A stretch of DNA of 64,000 nt from CAYGVT01 sp964353355 (GCA_964353355.1 CAYGVT010000017.1:51313-115312); one strand, 5' to 3'; shown: positions 55,358-63,887, counted from the first letter of the stretch. Numbers and translations are program-made. Notes: a model not told the origin generated them from the letters alone.

Positions 55358-57289
55358 TCACTCCTTGCCCTCGTCCTCGAGGATGGTGTAGTCCGCGTCG
55401 ACGGCGTCGCCGCCCGTACCAGGCTTGCGGCGGCGCTCAGCGCCGCCCGCGCCCCGCGCCCCCTCGTCGGGGCCGGGGGGCGCGCCCGCGCCCGGGCCAG
55501 TGCCCGCCTGGCCGCCCATGCCGCCCTGCTGCTTTGCCTGCTCCTGGGCCACGTGGGCGTACATCTCCTGGGAGACATCCGAGAAGGCACGGTTGGCCTC
55601 GTCTATCCGCGCCTTCATCTGGTCGTAGTCGTTCTTCTCGACGGCCTCCTCGAGCGAGTCCAGCGTCTGCCGCACGCGGTCCTGCTTGTCCTGGGGTATC
55701 TTGCCGGTGAGGTCGGCCAGTATCTTGCGGTACTGGTAGACGGTCTGCTCGGCCTTGTTGTGCAGCTCGGCCTGCTCGCGCTTGCGGCGGTCCTCCTCCG
55801 CGTACTTCTCGGCGTCCTTGACCTTCTGGTTGACCTCGTCCTTGTTCAGGTTGGAGGTGGCGGTGATGGTGATCTTCTGCTCCTTGCCCGTCCCCAGGTC
55901 CTTGGCCGAGACGTTCACGATGCCGTTGGCATCGATGTCGAAGGTGACCTCGACCTGCGGCACGCCACGGGGCGCGGGGGGTATGCCCACGAGGTGGAAC
56001 CTCCCCAGCGAGATGTCGTCGGCGGCCATGTCGCGCTCGCCCTGCACGACATGTATCTCCACGGACGTCTGCCAGTCTGCCGCGGTGGAGAAGACCTGGC
56101 TGCGGCGCGTGGGGATGGTGGTGTTGCGGTCGATGATCTTGGTCGCGATGCCGCCGAGGGTCTCGACGCCCAGCGACAGCGGGGTCACGTCCAGCAGCAC
56201 GATGGAGCCCTCGGCGATGTCCCCGGACAGCACCCCGCCCTGGATGCCCGCGCCGATGGCGACGCACTCGTCGGGGTTGATGTTCTGGTAGGGGTCCTTG
56301 GAGAAGTACTTGCGCACGCTCTCGATGACATGGGGCATGCGGGTCGCACCGCCCACGAGGATGACCTTGTCGAGGTCCTTGGGCTCGAGCTTGGCGAGCT
56401 TGAGCGCGCCCTTGATTGGGCCCTTGGTGCGCTCGAGCAGGTCGCGGGTGAGCTCCTCGAACTTCGCGCGCGTGAGGTTCATGTCGAGGTGCCTGGGCCC
56501 GCTCGCGTCCGCGGTGATGTAGGGCAGGTTGACGTTGGTCTGTGGGAGGCCCGAGAGCTCTATCTTCGCCTTCTCGGCCGCCTCCTTGAGCCGCTGCATC
56601 GCCGTCAGGTCCTTTCCGAGGTCCAGCCCGTGCTCGCGCTTGAACTCGGCGGCCATCCAGTCGATGACGCGCTGGTCCCAGTCGGCGCCGCCCAGGTGCG
56701 TGTCGCCGTCGGTGCCGAGCACCTCGAACACGCCGTCGCCGACCTCGAGGACGGAAACGTCGAACGTGCCGCCGCCCAGGTCATAGACGAGGATCTTCTC
56801 GCCCGCCTCCTTCTCGAGGCCGTAGGCGAGCGCCGACGCGGTCGGCTCGTTGATGATACGGACGACCTCGAGGCCGGCGATGGTGCCAGCGTCCTTGGTC
56901 GCCTGCCTCTGGTTGTCGTTGAAGTAGGCGGGCACGGTGATGACGGCCTTCTTGATGGGGTGGCCCAGGAACCGTTCCGCGTCGGTCTTCATCTTCTGCA
57001 GCACCATGGCGGATATCTCTGGCGCGGTGTAGTCCTTGCCGTCGATGGGCTTGCGCCAGTTGGTGCCCATCTGCCTCTTGACCGAGGCGATGGTGCGCTC
57101 CGGGTTGGACACGGCCTGGTGCTTCGCCACCTGGCCCACGATGCGCGTGCCGTCCTTGGCGAACCCCACGACGGACGGCGTCGTCCGGCCGCCCTCGGCG
57201 TTGGGTATGACCATGGGCTTCCCGCCCTCCATGACGGCCATGCACGAGTTCGTCGTTCCCAGGTCTATTCCGATTATCTTCTCCTTCAT
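55358..57289 (-). CDS. dnaK: Chaperone protein DnaK (Hsp70)
   Basis: About 643 residues: the nucleotide-binding domain begins KIIGIDLGTTNSCMAVMEG and contains VITVPAYFNDNQRQATKDAG, IINEPTASALAYG and VILVGGATRMPHV. The substrate-binding domain has VLLDVTPLSLGVETLGG. The C-terminal lid ends in a Gly/Ala-rich linker and the acidic tail VDADYTILEDEGKE, a variant of the usual EEVD-like ending. ATG 57289 fits the family start; GTG 57298 would overlap the grpE stop as GTGA. Confidence 0.97.
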   Translation of the reverse strand: MKEKIIGIDLGTTNSCMAVMEGGKPMVIPNAEGGRTTPSVVGFAKDGTRIVGQVAKHQAVSNPERTIASVKRQMGTNWRKPIDGKDYTAPEISAMVLQKMKTDAERFLGHPIKKAVITVPAYFNDNQRQATKDAGTIAGLEVVRIINEPTASALAYGLEKEAGEKILVYDLGGGTFDVSVLEVGDGVFEVLGTDGDTHLGGADWDQRVIDWMAAEFKREHGLDLGKDLTAMQRLKEAAEKAKIELSGLPQTNVNLPYITADASGPRHLDMNLTRAKFEELTRDLLERTKGPIKGALKLAKLEPKDLDKVILVGGATRMPHVIESVRKYFSKDPYQNINPDECVAIGAGIQGGVLSGDIAEGSIVLLDVTPLSLGVETLGGIATKIIDRNTTIPTRRSQVFSTAADWQTSVEIHVVQGERDMAADDISLGRFHLVGIPPAPRGVPQVEVTFDIDANGIVNVSAKDLGTGKEQKITITATSNLNKDEVNQKVKDAEKYAEEDRRKREQAELHNKAEQTVYQYRKILADLTGKIPQDKQDRVRQTLDSLEEAVEKNDYDQMKARIDEANRAFSDVSQEMYAHVAQEQAKQQGGMGGQAGTGPGAGAPPGPDEGARGAGGAERRRKPGTGGDAVDADYTILEDEGKE

Positions 57290-57294
57290 TGTCC

Positions 57295-57864
57295 TCACTC
57301 CATGTGTTGAGATTGAGCGCGATTCGTCACATCATCATCATCCGCCGCGCGGGTCGCCTCACGGGGCGGCCCCGACGAGACGATGACCTTGCTCGGGCGC
57401 AGCACGCGCCCGACGCCCTTGTAGCCGCGCTGGAGCTCCTTGAGGACGAGCCCCGCTGGCGCCTCGGTCGAGGGGGTCCGGAGGACGGCCTCCATGTCGA
57501 ACGGGTCGAACTCGCGCCCCTCGGCAGGGATGGGCCTCACGCCCTCCCGCTCGAGCATCGCCGCGAGCTGCGCGCGGATGGCCTCGACCCCCTTGCGGAG
57601 GGCCCCGCTGTCGGCGACCGCGGACGGGGCGCCCAGGGCGCGGTCCAGGTTGTCGACCACCTCGAGCACGGACAGGAGGACCGAATCCGCCGCACGTCGC
57701 CGTTGCTCGGCGGCGTCGCGCTCCGTCCGCTTGCGGAAGTTGTCGAACTCGGCGGCGAGCCGGAGGTGGCGGTCCTGCAAGGCCTTGAGCTCGTCCAGCT
57801 CCGCAGGCTTGGGCGCCTCAGATGCCGATGCCTCTGGGACGGGGCGTATCTCCTCCTGGTCCAT
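57295..57864 (-). CDS. grpE: Nucleotide exchange factor GrpE
   Basis: The ADP-release factor for DnaK, about 189 residues: a long N-terminal coiled coil (ELKALQDRHLRLAAEFDNFRKRTERD in register), then the helical and beta domain with SVLEVVDNLDRAL, REGVRPIPAEGREFDPFDMEAV and LQRGYKGVGRVLRPSKVIVS. ATG 57864 is chosen because a TATA box inside the palindrome at 57887-57907 is at leaderless distance. It opens the grpE-dnaK-dnaJ cluster, which archaea are thought to have taken from bacteria. Confidence 0.95.
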   Translation of the reverse strand: MDQEEIRPVPEASASEAPKPAELDELKALQDRHLRLAAEFDNFRKRTERDAAEQRRRAADSVLLSVLEVVDNLDRALGAPSAVADSGALRKGVEAIRAQLAAMLEREGVRPIPAEGREFDPFDMEAVLRTPSTEAPAGLVLKELQRGYKGVGRVLRPSKVIVSSGPPREATRAADDDDVTNRAQSQHME

Positions 57865-57886
57865 CTTTTTCGACCTTCTCATCCAC

Positions 57887-57907
57887 TATACAACCATTAG
57901 TTGTATA
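57887..57907 (-). promoter_or_regulatory. Palindromic promoter element of grpE-dnaK
   Basis: The arms TATACAAC (57887-57894) and GTTGTATA (57900-57907) are perfect inverted repeats around a 5-nt spacer. The half nearer grpE (minus strand gttgtata) centres ~26 nt from ATG 57864 and so acts as its TATA box. A repressor dimer here would compete with TBP, the usual way archaeal heat-shock genes are controlled (Phr/HSR1-type). The regulator is not identified. Confidence 0.6.
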
Positions 57908-57936
57908 CTTGAGCATCTACAGTCATGGTTGGGGAG

Positions 57937-57946
57937 GTATATAAGA
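57937..57946 (+). promoter_or_regulatory. Strong TATA box without an obvious gene
   Basis: The sequence gtatataaga predicts a + strand transcript from ~57967. The first frame there runs from GTG 57969 to TGA 58131-58133 (54 codons), but its R/P/G-rich translation looks non-coding. The transcript may be a long leader for the gene at 58143 or a small RNA. Confidence 0.45.
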
Positions 57947-58142
57947 ATGCCGGTGGAACAGTACGGAAGTGAGGTCAGGGATAGGACGACCTCCCATGGT
58001 ACTTGTCAGGCCGTCCCGAGCACAGCCCTGCCGGGGGATGGGCGGGAGGGCGTCCGCTCGGCACGAGGGTGGCCGCTGGGGCATCCACTTCACCTCCCAC
58101 GGGGCAACGTTGATATCGCGAGCCGCGCCTTGAGGGGCTGCA

Positions 58143-58412
58143 ATGGTCACGACGTTCCAGAAGGCGTGCGCCATCCTCCTGGGTGCGATCTTCTTCATGA
58201 TGATCATCGGCCCCATCGCATCCCTCGGCTCATGGCTCGCGGGGCTTGTTGTGGCCTTCATCATAGTGCCCGTCATCGTCCTGCTCGCGATGTCATGGTC
58301 GCGCGACCGCGCCAAGGAGCACGGCAAGGGGCTGCTCGAGCCCGCGGGGCTCACGGCGGAGGAGTGGTCCGAGCCCACGGACCCGGACGACTTCGAGGGC
58401 GAGGACGACTGA
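58143..58412 (+). CDS. Small two-helix membrane protein
   Basis: 89 residues: two adjacent transmembrane helices (ACAILLGAIFFMMIIGPIASL; GLVVAFIIVPVIVLLAMSW), then a cytoplasmic basic stretch (SRDRAKEHGK) and a very acidic end (EPTDPDDFEGEDD). ATG 58143 has ggggc as a weak ribosome-binding site, and a TATA-like gttgatatcg (58109-58118) at ~30 nt. The function is unknown; no family is recognised. Confidence 0.7.
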   Translation: MVTTFQKACAILLGAIFFMMIIGPIASLGSWLAGLVVAFIIVPVIVLLAMSWSRDRAKEHGKGLLEPAGLTAEEWSEPTDPDDFEGEDD

Positions 58413-58452
58413 CCTGGCGCCCCCCACCAGCCATAAGCAAAAAGGTTTTATC

Positions 58453-59409
58453 ATGACCGCGCCCTACATCGTGCCGATGGGCCCTGAGGCTCGATGGACA
58501 GCTCGCGTCATCGTCATCCTGGCACTCCTAGGGCTCCTGCTGACCACGGTCGCGCCCCTCGTGCCGTCCCAGCCCCCCATCCCCATCCCCTACGTCGAGG
58601 TCGCGCTCACGACCCCCGACCCGGTCACCATCGGCCCGACCGACTACGAGCAGGTGGCCGTCACCGGCAAGGTCACCTACGGCAACCTGCGGCAGGGCAC
58701 GACGATTGACATCAACGCCTCCGCCGACAACTACTGGGCTGTGGAGTTCGAGCCCAAGTCCGCGACCGTCCCCACCAACTTCGCCACGGGCAGCATCGAT
58801 GTGGCCATCCAGGTGCGCGTCCCGCCCAAGGCGGCCGCGAACAGGCCCGCCAAGCTGACCCTCGAGGCCGTCGCCACCACGCCGCCGCCGCTCCCCCTCA
58901 ACTACACCGACTTCATGACCGTCGACGTGCGCGCCAAGCAGTACTACGGCGTGAGGCTCGACAGCAACCACACGCAGTCGGTCGAGCAGGCCAAGGCCGT
59001 CAACAACAGGTGGCGCGTGTGGAACACGGGCAACGGCCCCGACAACTACACGATAGAGCTCACCAACGCAGCCGAGTTGAGCTCCAAGGGCCTGACCCTC
59101 GGCTTCCCCGCGCGCATCGCCGACCTGGGCCAGGAGCGCGCCGAGTCCCTCTCCACAGCCATCAACGCCTCGCAGGACGCGACCATCGGGACCGTGGTCG
59201 CCCAGTTCAGGGTCCGCTCGGTCGGCGACCCCACGATGGCGGAGGCCTACTCCCTGACCATCATCGTCACGAAGGGCCAGGCCCCCGACGGCAACGGCGA
59301 CGGCGGCGACGGGGACGGCAAGGACGACTCGCCCGGCCCCACGGCGGTGGCGACCGTCATCACAATCGCGTCCCTCGCCGCCCTGGTCGCGAGGCGCCGC
59401 AGGGCGTGA
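58453..59409 (+). CDS. Secreted protein with PGF-CTERM-like sorting end
   Basis: 318 residues. An N-terminal signal anchor (VIVILALLGLLLTTVAPLV), then two beta-sandwich units of the NEW3/CARDB type (IDVAIQVRVPPKAAANRPAKL; NNRWRVWNTGNGPDNYTIEL) with N-x-S/T sites. An Asp/Gly-rich spacer leads to SPGPTAVATVITIASLAALV and ends RRRRA. Such a tripartite end (short P-G motif, helix, Arg cluster) resembles archaeosortase-processed CTERM signals. It probably becomes a lipid-linked surface protein; its partner sortase is not in the window. aaaaaggtttta (58439-58450) is a poorly spaced AT-rich element. Confidence 0.75.
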   Translation: MTAPYIVPMGPEARWTARVIVILALLGLLLTTVAPLVPSQPPIPIPYVEVALTTPDPVTIGPTDYEQVAVTGKVTYGNLRQGTTIDINASADNYWAVEFEPKSATVPTNFATGSIDVAIQVRVPPKAAANRPAKLTLEAVATTPPPLPLNYTDFMTVDVRAKQYYGVRLDSNHTQSVEQAKAVNNRWRVWNTGNGPDNYTIELTNAAELSSKGLTLGFPARIADLGQERAESLSTAINASQDATIGTVVAQFRVRSVGDPTMAEAYSLTIIVTKGQAPDGNGDGGDGDGKDDSPGPTAVATVITIASLAALVARRRRA

Positions 59410-59411
59410 CC

Positions 59412-60623
59412 TCACACGCCCATGGCGATGCGCAGCATGTCCCGCACGCCAGGCGCGAGCCCCAGCACCAGCACCGCGACCTTGACCAGCCACGTGAGGG
59501 TCGGAGTGCGCTCCATGTCCTCGCGGAAGGCCACGTCGAGGAGGTACACCACCGCGCTCACCACCAGCAGCTTGAGCACGAGCATGACGGCAGCGGTCCC
59601 CGTGAGGTCGATGAGCAGCGAGGGCAGCACGTGCTTCTCGCCGTAGCCCCAAGCGTCGAGGCCCCTGTAGGTGGCCGCGCCGTCGATGAAGTGGGAGAGG
59701 AACAGCATCATGGCGACCGGTGAGAGGAACGCCCTGGTCCGCGGCCACCATCGCGACAAGGTGGCGTACCCGACGCAGGTCGCGGCCGTGCACGCGGCCG
59801 CGATGCCGAGGATGACGGCGACCTCCCAGGGGTGCGTCGCGCGCGACGACCCGGCCCACGGGTCGCGCGCCCACACCGCGACGAAGACCGCGGTCGTCGC
59901 CACGAGGACGCTGCCCGCGACGAGCAGCAGCTCCTTCATGGCCACCCGTCCGGTCGAGCGCGCGCGCCACCACATCGCGGCCGCGCCGGCCGCGGTGGCC
60001 ACGGCCATCGCGCCCCAGCCCGCGTTCACGGCGACCTGGCCCGGGTCGAGCGCGATGACGGTGGCGGGCGCGAGGTTGAGCGAGACCAGCAGGCCCACGG
60101 CGCACAGCAGCGCCACGCGCCAGCCATGGCTCTGGGAGAGCCGCTCGAAGCGCCACGCGAGCAGCACCAGGGCGAAGACCAGCGCGCCCTCGAAGATGTA
60201 GATGACGGGCGAGATGAACAGGTACACGACGGGGCCCTTGGGGGCGAAGAGGTGCGCGTCCTCGAGCGCGCGCGCGGCCGCTCCCACCACGACCCAGGGC
60301 ACGAGCGCGAGCAGGAAGCCGGAGTCCAGCCTCACCATGGGCCGCTGGAAGGCGCGCCAGATGCCGAAGACGGCCAGTGCCAGGAAGGCGGCGTAGGTCA
60401 GCGTGCTCACGATGGTGTAGCCCTCGCTCACCCCGTCCACGGTCCGGTCCTCGGCGTCCGCGACCAGGGGGGCCCAGAGGTGCCTCCACACGAACCGGTC
60501 CCAGAACAGCTCCGGCCATACAAAGCAGCCCACCGCGATGACCGCCAGGGGCACCGCGATGGCCGTCAGCCAGGCCCAGCCCTCGTGCTCGCGGCAGAAG
60601 CGTTTAAATGGAAGCAGCCGCAT
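59412..60623 (-). CDS. DUF63 family membrane protein
   Basis: An archaeal integral membrane protein of about 403 residues with ten or more helices. Family features are ALVPWVVVGAAARALEDAHLF in the first half and MMLFLSHFIDGAATYRGLDAWGYGEKHVLPS near the end (conserved D, Y-G-Y-x-E-x-H). It is longer than most DUF63 members. ATG 60623 is chosen over 60677 because the longer frame passes through the promoter. Function not known. It is divergent from egsA and shares a TATA box with it; its stop lies 3 nt from the preceding convergent gene. Confidence 0.87.
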   Translation of the reverse strand: MRLLPFKRFCREHEGWAWLTAIAVPLAVIAVGCFVWPELFWDRFVWRHLWAPLVADAEDRTVDGVSEGYTIVSTLTYAAFLALAVFGIWRAFQRPMVRLDSGFLLALVPWVVVGAAARALEDAHLFAPKGPVVYLFISPVIYIFEGALVFALVLLAWRFERLSQSHGWRVALLCAVGLLVSLNLAPATVIALDPGQVAVNAGWGAMAVATAAGAAAMWWRARSTGRVAMKELLLVAGSVLVATTAVFVAVWARDPWAGSSRATHPWEVAVILGIAAACTAATCVGYATLSRWWPRTRAFLSPVAMMLFLSHFIDGAATYRGLDAWGYGEKHVLPSLLIDLTGTAAVMLVLKLLVVSAVVYLLDVAFREDMERTPTLTWLVKVAVLVLGLAPGVRDMLRIAMGV

Positions 60624-60658
60624 TCCCCACGCTACCTGGATGGCGAGAGGCCTGGCAT

Positions 60659-60669
60659 CCCTATAAGGG
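60659..60669. promoter_or_regulatory. Shared near-palindromic TATA box of DUF63 and egsA genes
   Basis: CCCTATAAGGG has matching CCCT/AGGG arms, so it presents a TATA box on both strands (ctataagg and cttatagg). ATG 60623 and ATG 60701 are almost equally far on the two sides (about 41 and 37 nt), and no other AT-rich element lies between the genes. Confidence 0.55.
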
Positions 60670-60700
60670 TTGCGCACCCGCCACCGGGGGAGGGAACGAC

Positions 60701-61762
60701 ATGGAGGGACTCTTCACGAAGGCGAAGGGCATGGAGTTCCCTCGCCGAATCCTGGCTGGCCACGGGGCACTAGAGGGCCTGCCGCAGATGTGCCACGACT
60801 TCCAGCTGGAGGGCCCCGCCCTGGTCGTGACCGGGCCCACCACGATGCAGGTCGCGGGCCGTGCGGTCGCGGACTCGCTGGTCGAGGCGGGCTACGACGT
60901 GCACATCATCGAGATCGGCCAGGCGACCGTGGACGCGGTCCAGGTCGTGAAGACGGGCGTGCTGGAGACGAACTCGGGCTTCCTGCTCGGCGTGGGCGGC
61001 GGCAGCAAGATTGACGTGGCCAAGCTCGCCGCGTGCGACCTCGCGCGCCCCTTCATCTCGGTGCCCACCTCGGCCGCGCACGATGGCATCGCCTCCCCGC
61101 GCGCGTCCATCAGGGGCCCCGAGGGCAACCTCTCCTTCGACGCGGTCGAGCCCATGGGCGTGGTCGCGGATACTTCAGTCATAATCAAGTCCCCCTGGAG
61201 GCTGCTCGCCGCTGGCTGCGGCGACGTGCTCTCGAACCTCACGGCCGTGCTCGACTGGGAGCTCGCCCACCGCCTCAAGGGCGAGGAGTTCTCGTCATCG
61301 GCCGCCACGCTCTCGAGGATGGTGGCGTCCCAGATACTCGACAACGCCGACAGCATCAAGCCCACGCTCGAGGAGAGCGCGTGGATAATGATCAAGCCCG
61401 TGCTCGTATCGGGGGTGTCCATGTCCATCGCGGGCACGAGCCGACCGACGTCGGGCTCGGAGCACATGTTCTCGCACGCGCTCGACAAGATCGCCCCCGG
61501 CCGCGCGCTCCACGGCGAGCAGTGCGGCGTGGGCACCATCCTCTCGATGGCGCTCCACGGGGGAGACTGGCAGAGGGTCAGGCACGCGCTCGAGGTCATC
61601 GGCGCGCCCACGACGGCCAAGCAGCTCAACGTCACCAAGGAGGAGCTCATCAGGGCCATGACGACGGCGCACAAGGTGCGCGACCGCTACACCATCCTCG
61701 GCGAGACCGGCCTCACGGAGGAGGCCGCGGAGAGGCTCGCGAAGAATGCCAGGGTGATCTGA
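60701..61762 (+). CDS. egsA: sn-Glycerol-1-phosphate dehydrogenase
   Basis: Makes sn-glycerol-1-phosphate from dihydroxyacetone phosphate, setting the stereochemistry of archaeal membrane lipids. 353 residues: the NAD(P)-binding GVGGGSKIDVAK, SVPTSAAHDGIASPRASI, and the zinc-ligand histidines in GTSRPTSGSEHMFSHALDK and RALHGEQCGVGT. ATG 60701 has a strong ribosome-binding site (gggggaggga). This gene is the clearest archaeal marker in the window. Confidence 0.97.
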   Translation: MEGLFTKAKGMEFPRRILAGHGALEGLPQMCHDFQLEGPALVVTGPTTMQVAGRAVADSLVEAGYDVHIIEIGQATVDAVQVVKTGVLETNSGFLLGVGGGSKIDVAKLAACDLARPFISVPTSAAHDGIASPRASIRGPEGNLSFDAVEPMGVVADTSVIIKSPWRLLAAGCGDVLSNLTAVLDWELAHRLKGEEFSSSAATLSRMVASQILDNADSIKPTLEESAWIMIKPVLVSGVSMSIAGTSRPTSGSEHMFSHALDKIAPGRALHGEQCGVGTILSMALHGGDWQRVRHALEVIGAPTTAKQLNVTKEELIRAMTTAHKVRDRYTILGETGLTEEAAERLAKNARVI

Positions 61763-61790
61763 GCCCGTTCCGACCTGCCGGTAGGCGCCC

Positions 61791-62171
61791 TCAGCCCGCG
61801 AGGGTGAACAGCTGGTCGTCCTCCTCGACGTCCCAGAGGCCCAGCCGCGCGCCCGCGTCCAGCCACCCGTGCGCGTAGTTGACGCACGCGAAGGCGTTCA
61901 CCAGGTCGCCCTCGGCGAAGAAGTGGTCGCCGTCCTCGTAGTAGGCCTCGGCCATCTCCAAGAAGTCCTCGGCGATGTGCTCGAGGTGGCTGCGCGCGGG
62001 GGCCGACAGCCGCAGCTTCTCGAGAGCGGCCGCGGTCTTCTCGAGGTAGGCGCGCACGTGCCTGGCGGAGAGCGGGACCGAGGGCACCGGCCCGCGCGCG
62101 GGCCCACCGTCGCCCTCCCCGACGTCACCCTCCTCGCCCCCGTCCCCACCATCATCGCCGCCAGCAGGCAT
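61791..62171 (-). CDS. DUF357 family protein
   Basis: 126 residues. The N-terminal ~35 residues are Gly/Asp/Glu-rich and probably disordered. The rest is the archaeal helical DUF357 domain: VRAYLEKTAAALEKLRLS, IAEDFLEMAEAYYEDGDHFFAEGDLVNAFACVNYAHGWLDAG. It lies 18 nt downstream of herA and is probably cotranscribed. The biochemical role of DUF357 is unknown. Confidence 0.87.
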   Translation of the reverse strand: MPAGGDDGGDGGEEGDVGEGDGGPARGPVPSVPLSARHVRAYLEKTAAALEKLRLSAPARSHLEHIAEDFLEMAEAYYEDGDHFFAEGDLVNAFACVNYAHGWLDAGARLGLWDVEEDDQLFTLAG

Positions 62172-62189
62172 CAGGACCCCCCTCGGACC

Positions 62190-63734
62190 TCAGACGGTCC
62201 CCTTCTTCGTCGCGCCCTTGGCCTCGGGCTCCTTGAGCGCCTCCTCGGCGCCGCCGATGTCGTCCTTGTCCCTGGCCTTGCCCTTGATGACCTTCACGCC
62301 CTCGCCGCCGTGCTTGGTCTCGCGCACGCGGATGTCGACGAGGATGGGCCGGGTGAGCGAGCCCGAGGTGATGAGCGCCGAGCCGATGGGCAGGGCCTGT
62401 ATCTCGGCGGACATGCCCTCCGTGAAGCCCTCTATGGACTTCTCGATGACGCTCAGGTCGATGGGGTTGGTGACCTTCAGGATTATCTGCGTGCCGCACT
62501 GGCTGAGCACGTTCTTGTCTATCTTGGCGGGGCGCTGCGTCACCACGCACAGGCCCAGGCCGAACTTGCGGCCCTCGGAGGCGATCGTGCGCATGATGGC
62601 GGAGCTGCGCGCCGCCTCCTGCTGGGGGCAGAAGTTGTGCGCCTCCTCGACCACGAGCATCATCGGCGGGACCTTGCCGATCTTGCGCGCCTCGAAGAGC
62701 TTGCGAAGGATCCGGTTGGTGACGACCTCCTGCACGTCCCCCGAGGTGCCCTTGAGGTCGATGATGCTGGTCTGCCCCTCCTTGACCAGGTCGGAGAGCT
62801 TGGTGGGCTTCTCCGAGAAGAGGTCGAGCTTCGCGAGCATCTCGAGCGGGGCGATGACGTTCCACTTGTTGGCCGACTTCGACTCCTTGAGCGCCTCGAT
62901 GAGCTGGTCGAAGGTGAAGAAACGGCGGCCCTCCTGCACCCGCCGCAGCGCGTCCTCGATGATGGTGCGCTGGCTCGTCGTGGTCGCGCCCACGAACTCG
63001 GCGATGTCCGCCTCGGTCAGGTTGATGGAGTCGAAGCTGAGCTGGACCGCGCTGGGGTTGTGCTTGGTGTCCGGCGAGAACATCGCGATGTGCTCGGAGT
63101 ACCCCCGCGGCCTGACGCCGTACTTCTTCATGTACTTGGCGTCATCCTCCGAGGTGTTGGGGAACATGAGCGAGCTGTACTCGCCGTGCGGGTCGATGAC
63201 CACGACCGGCACGAGCCGCTTGAGCAGCTCCTCGATGAACACGCCCACCGTGTAGCTCTTGCCGCCACCGGTCTTGGACAGGATGGCCATGTGCCGCCCG
63301 ACGAGGGCGTTGATGTCCAGGTTGACCCGGAGGTTGTAGCCCTTGAGGAGGCCGATGTAGGCCGTCGACCGCCCCTCCGGCTTCAGGCCCAGGACCCCCT
63401 GGATGATGTCGTTCTCGGCCCGGGTGACGACCTCGCCCGCCTGGAAGGGCGTGCGGGGGCGCTGCAGCACGCCGCGCTCGTCGCGGTAGCCGATGATGTC
63501 CACGTAGGCGATGAGCTGCTCGGCCACGGTCACGTTCTGCCCGTCGACGATCTGCGCGGCCTTCTCGTAGGACACGTCCGTCCGGCGCTCGATGGACAGC
63601 ACCTGGCCCACTACGGCCCCGTACATCTTGTGGTTGGCCTGGACGTACTCGTTGCGCTGCACGTTAGCGGCCGAGGCGGCCAAGTTGAAGCCGTCTGGGT
63701 CGACCCGTCCGAAGATGACGCCTATTGGTTCCAT
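62190..63734 (-). CDS. herA: HerA-like hexameric DNA translocase/ATPase
   Basis: 514 residues. An N-terminal HAS-barrel-like domain (~1-110) precedes the FtsK/HerA ATPase domain: Walker A SKTGGGKSYT (~150-159), VVVIDPHGEYSSL, Walker B MMLVVEEAHNF and the arginine-containing MRTIASEGRKFGLGLCVVTQRPAKI. The last ~30 residues are a charged tail. HerA normally works with the NurA nuclease and Mre11-Rad50 in end resection, but none of those genes is adjacent; only DUF357 follows. Alternative HerA-like paralogues with other partners exist. Confidence 0.9.
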   Translation of the reverse strand: MEPIGVIFGRVDPDGFNLAASAANVQRNEYVQANHKMYGAVVGQVLSIERRTDVSYEKAAQIVDGQNVTVAEQLIAYVDIIGYRDERGVLQRPRTPFQAGEVVTRAENDIIQGVLGLKPEGRSTAYIGLLKGYNLRVNLDINALVGRHMAILSKTGGGKSYTVGVFIEELLKRLVPVVVIDPHGEYSSLMFPNTSEDDAKYMKKYGVRPRGYSEHIAMFSPDTKHNPSAVQLSFDSINLTEADIAEFVGATTTSQRTIIEDALRRVQEGRRFFTFDQLIEALKESKSANKWNVIAPLEMLAKLDLFSEKPTKLSDLVKEGQTSIIDLKGTSGDVQEVVTNRILRKLFEARKIGKVPPMMLVVEEAHNFCPQQEAARSSAIMRTIASEGRKFGLGLCVVTQRPAKIDKNVLSQCGTQIILKVTNPIDLSVIEKSIEGFTEGMSAEIQALPIGSALITSGSLTRPILVDIRVRETKHGGEGVKVIKGKARDKDDIGGAEEALKEPEAKGATKKGTV

Positions 63735-63835
63735 GGGCAGGGGGCCGATATGTTCCAGGTGGTAAAGAAGCTTTCACCTCCAGGCATCTGCTGGATGGGC
63801 CCTTCCAATTCGGCCATTTAGCTTTTAAGCATTTT

Positions 63836-63882
63836 TACGAATCAGAACGGTACCAATCTAAAAGTACCGAAAAAGATTCGTA
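63836..63882. promoter_or_regulatory. Nested, nearly concentric inverted repeats upstream of the last gene
   Basis: The outer arms TACGAATC (63836-63843) and GATTCGTA (63875-63882) and the inner arms CGGTAC (63848-63853) and GTACCG (63864-63869) share almost the same centre (~63859). The motif GTACC occurs three times (63850, 63864, 63880). The element ends 5 nt before the TATA region at 63888, a position typical of a regulator site or a BRE-proximal activator site. Confidence 0.55.
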
Positions 63883-63887
63883 CCAGG

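Noticed and set aside
57969..58133. 54-codon ORF after the orphan TATA box
   Set aside because: The composition is R, P and G rich without any structure-like pattern, as expected of translated non-coding GC-rich DNA; kept only as part of the finding on the promoter.
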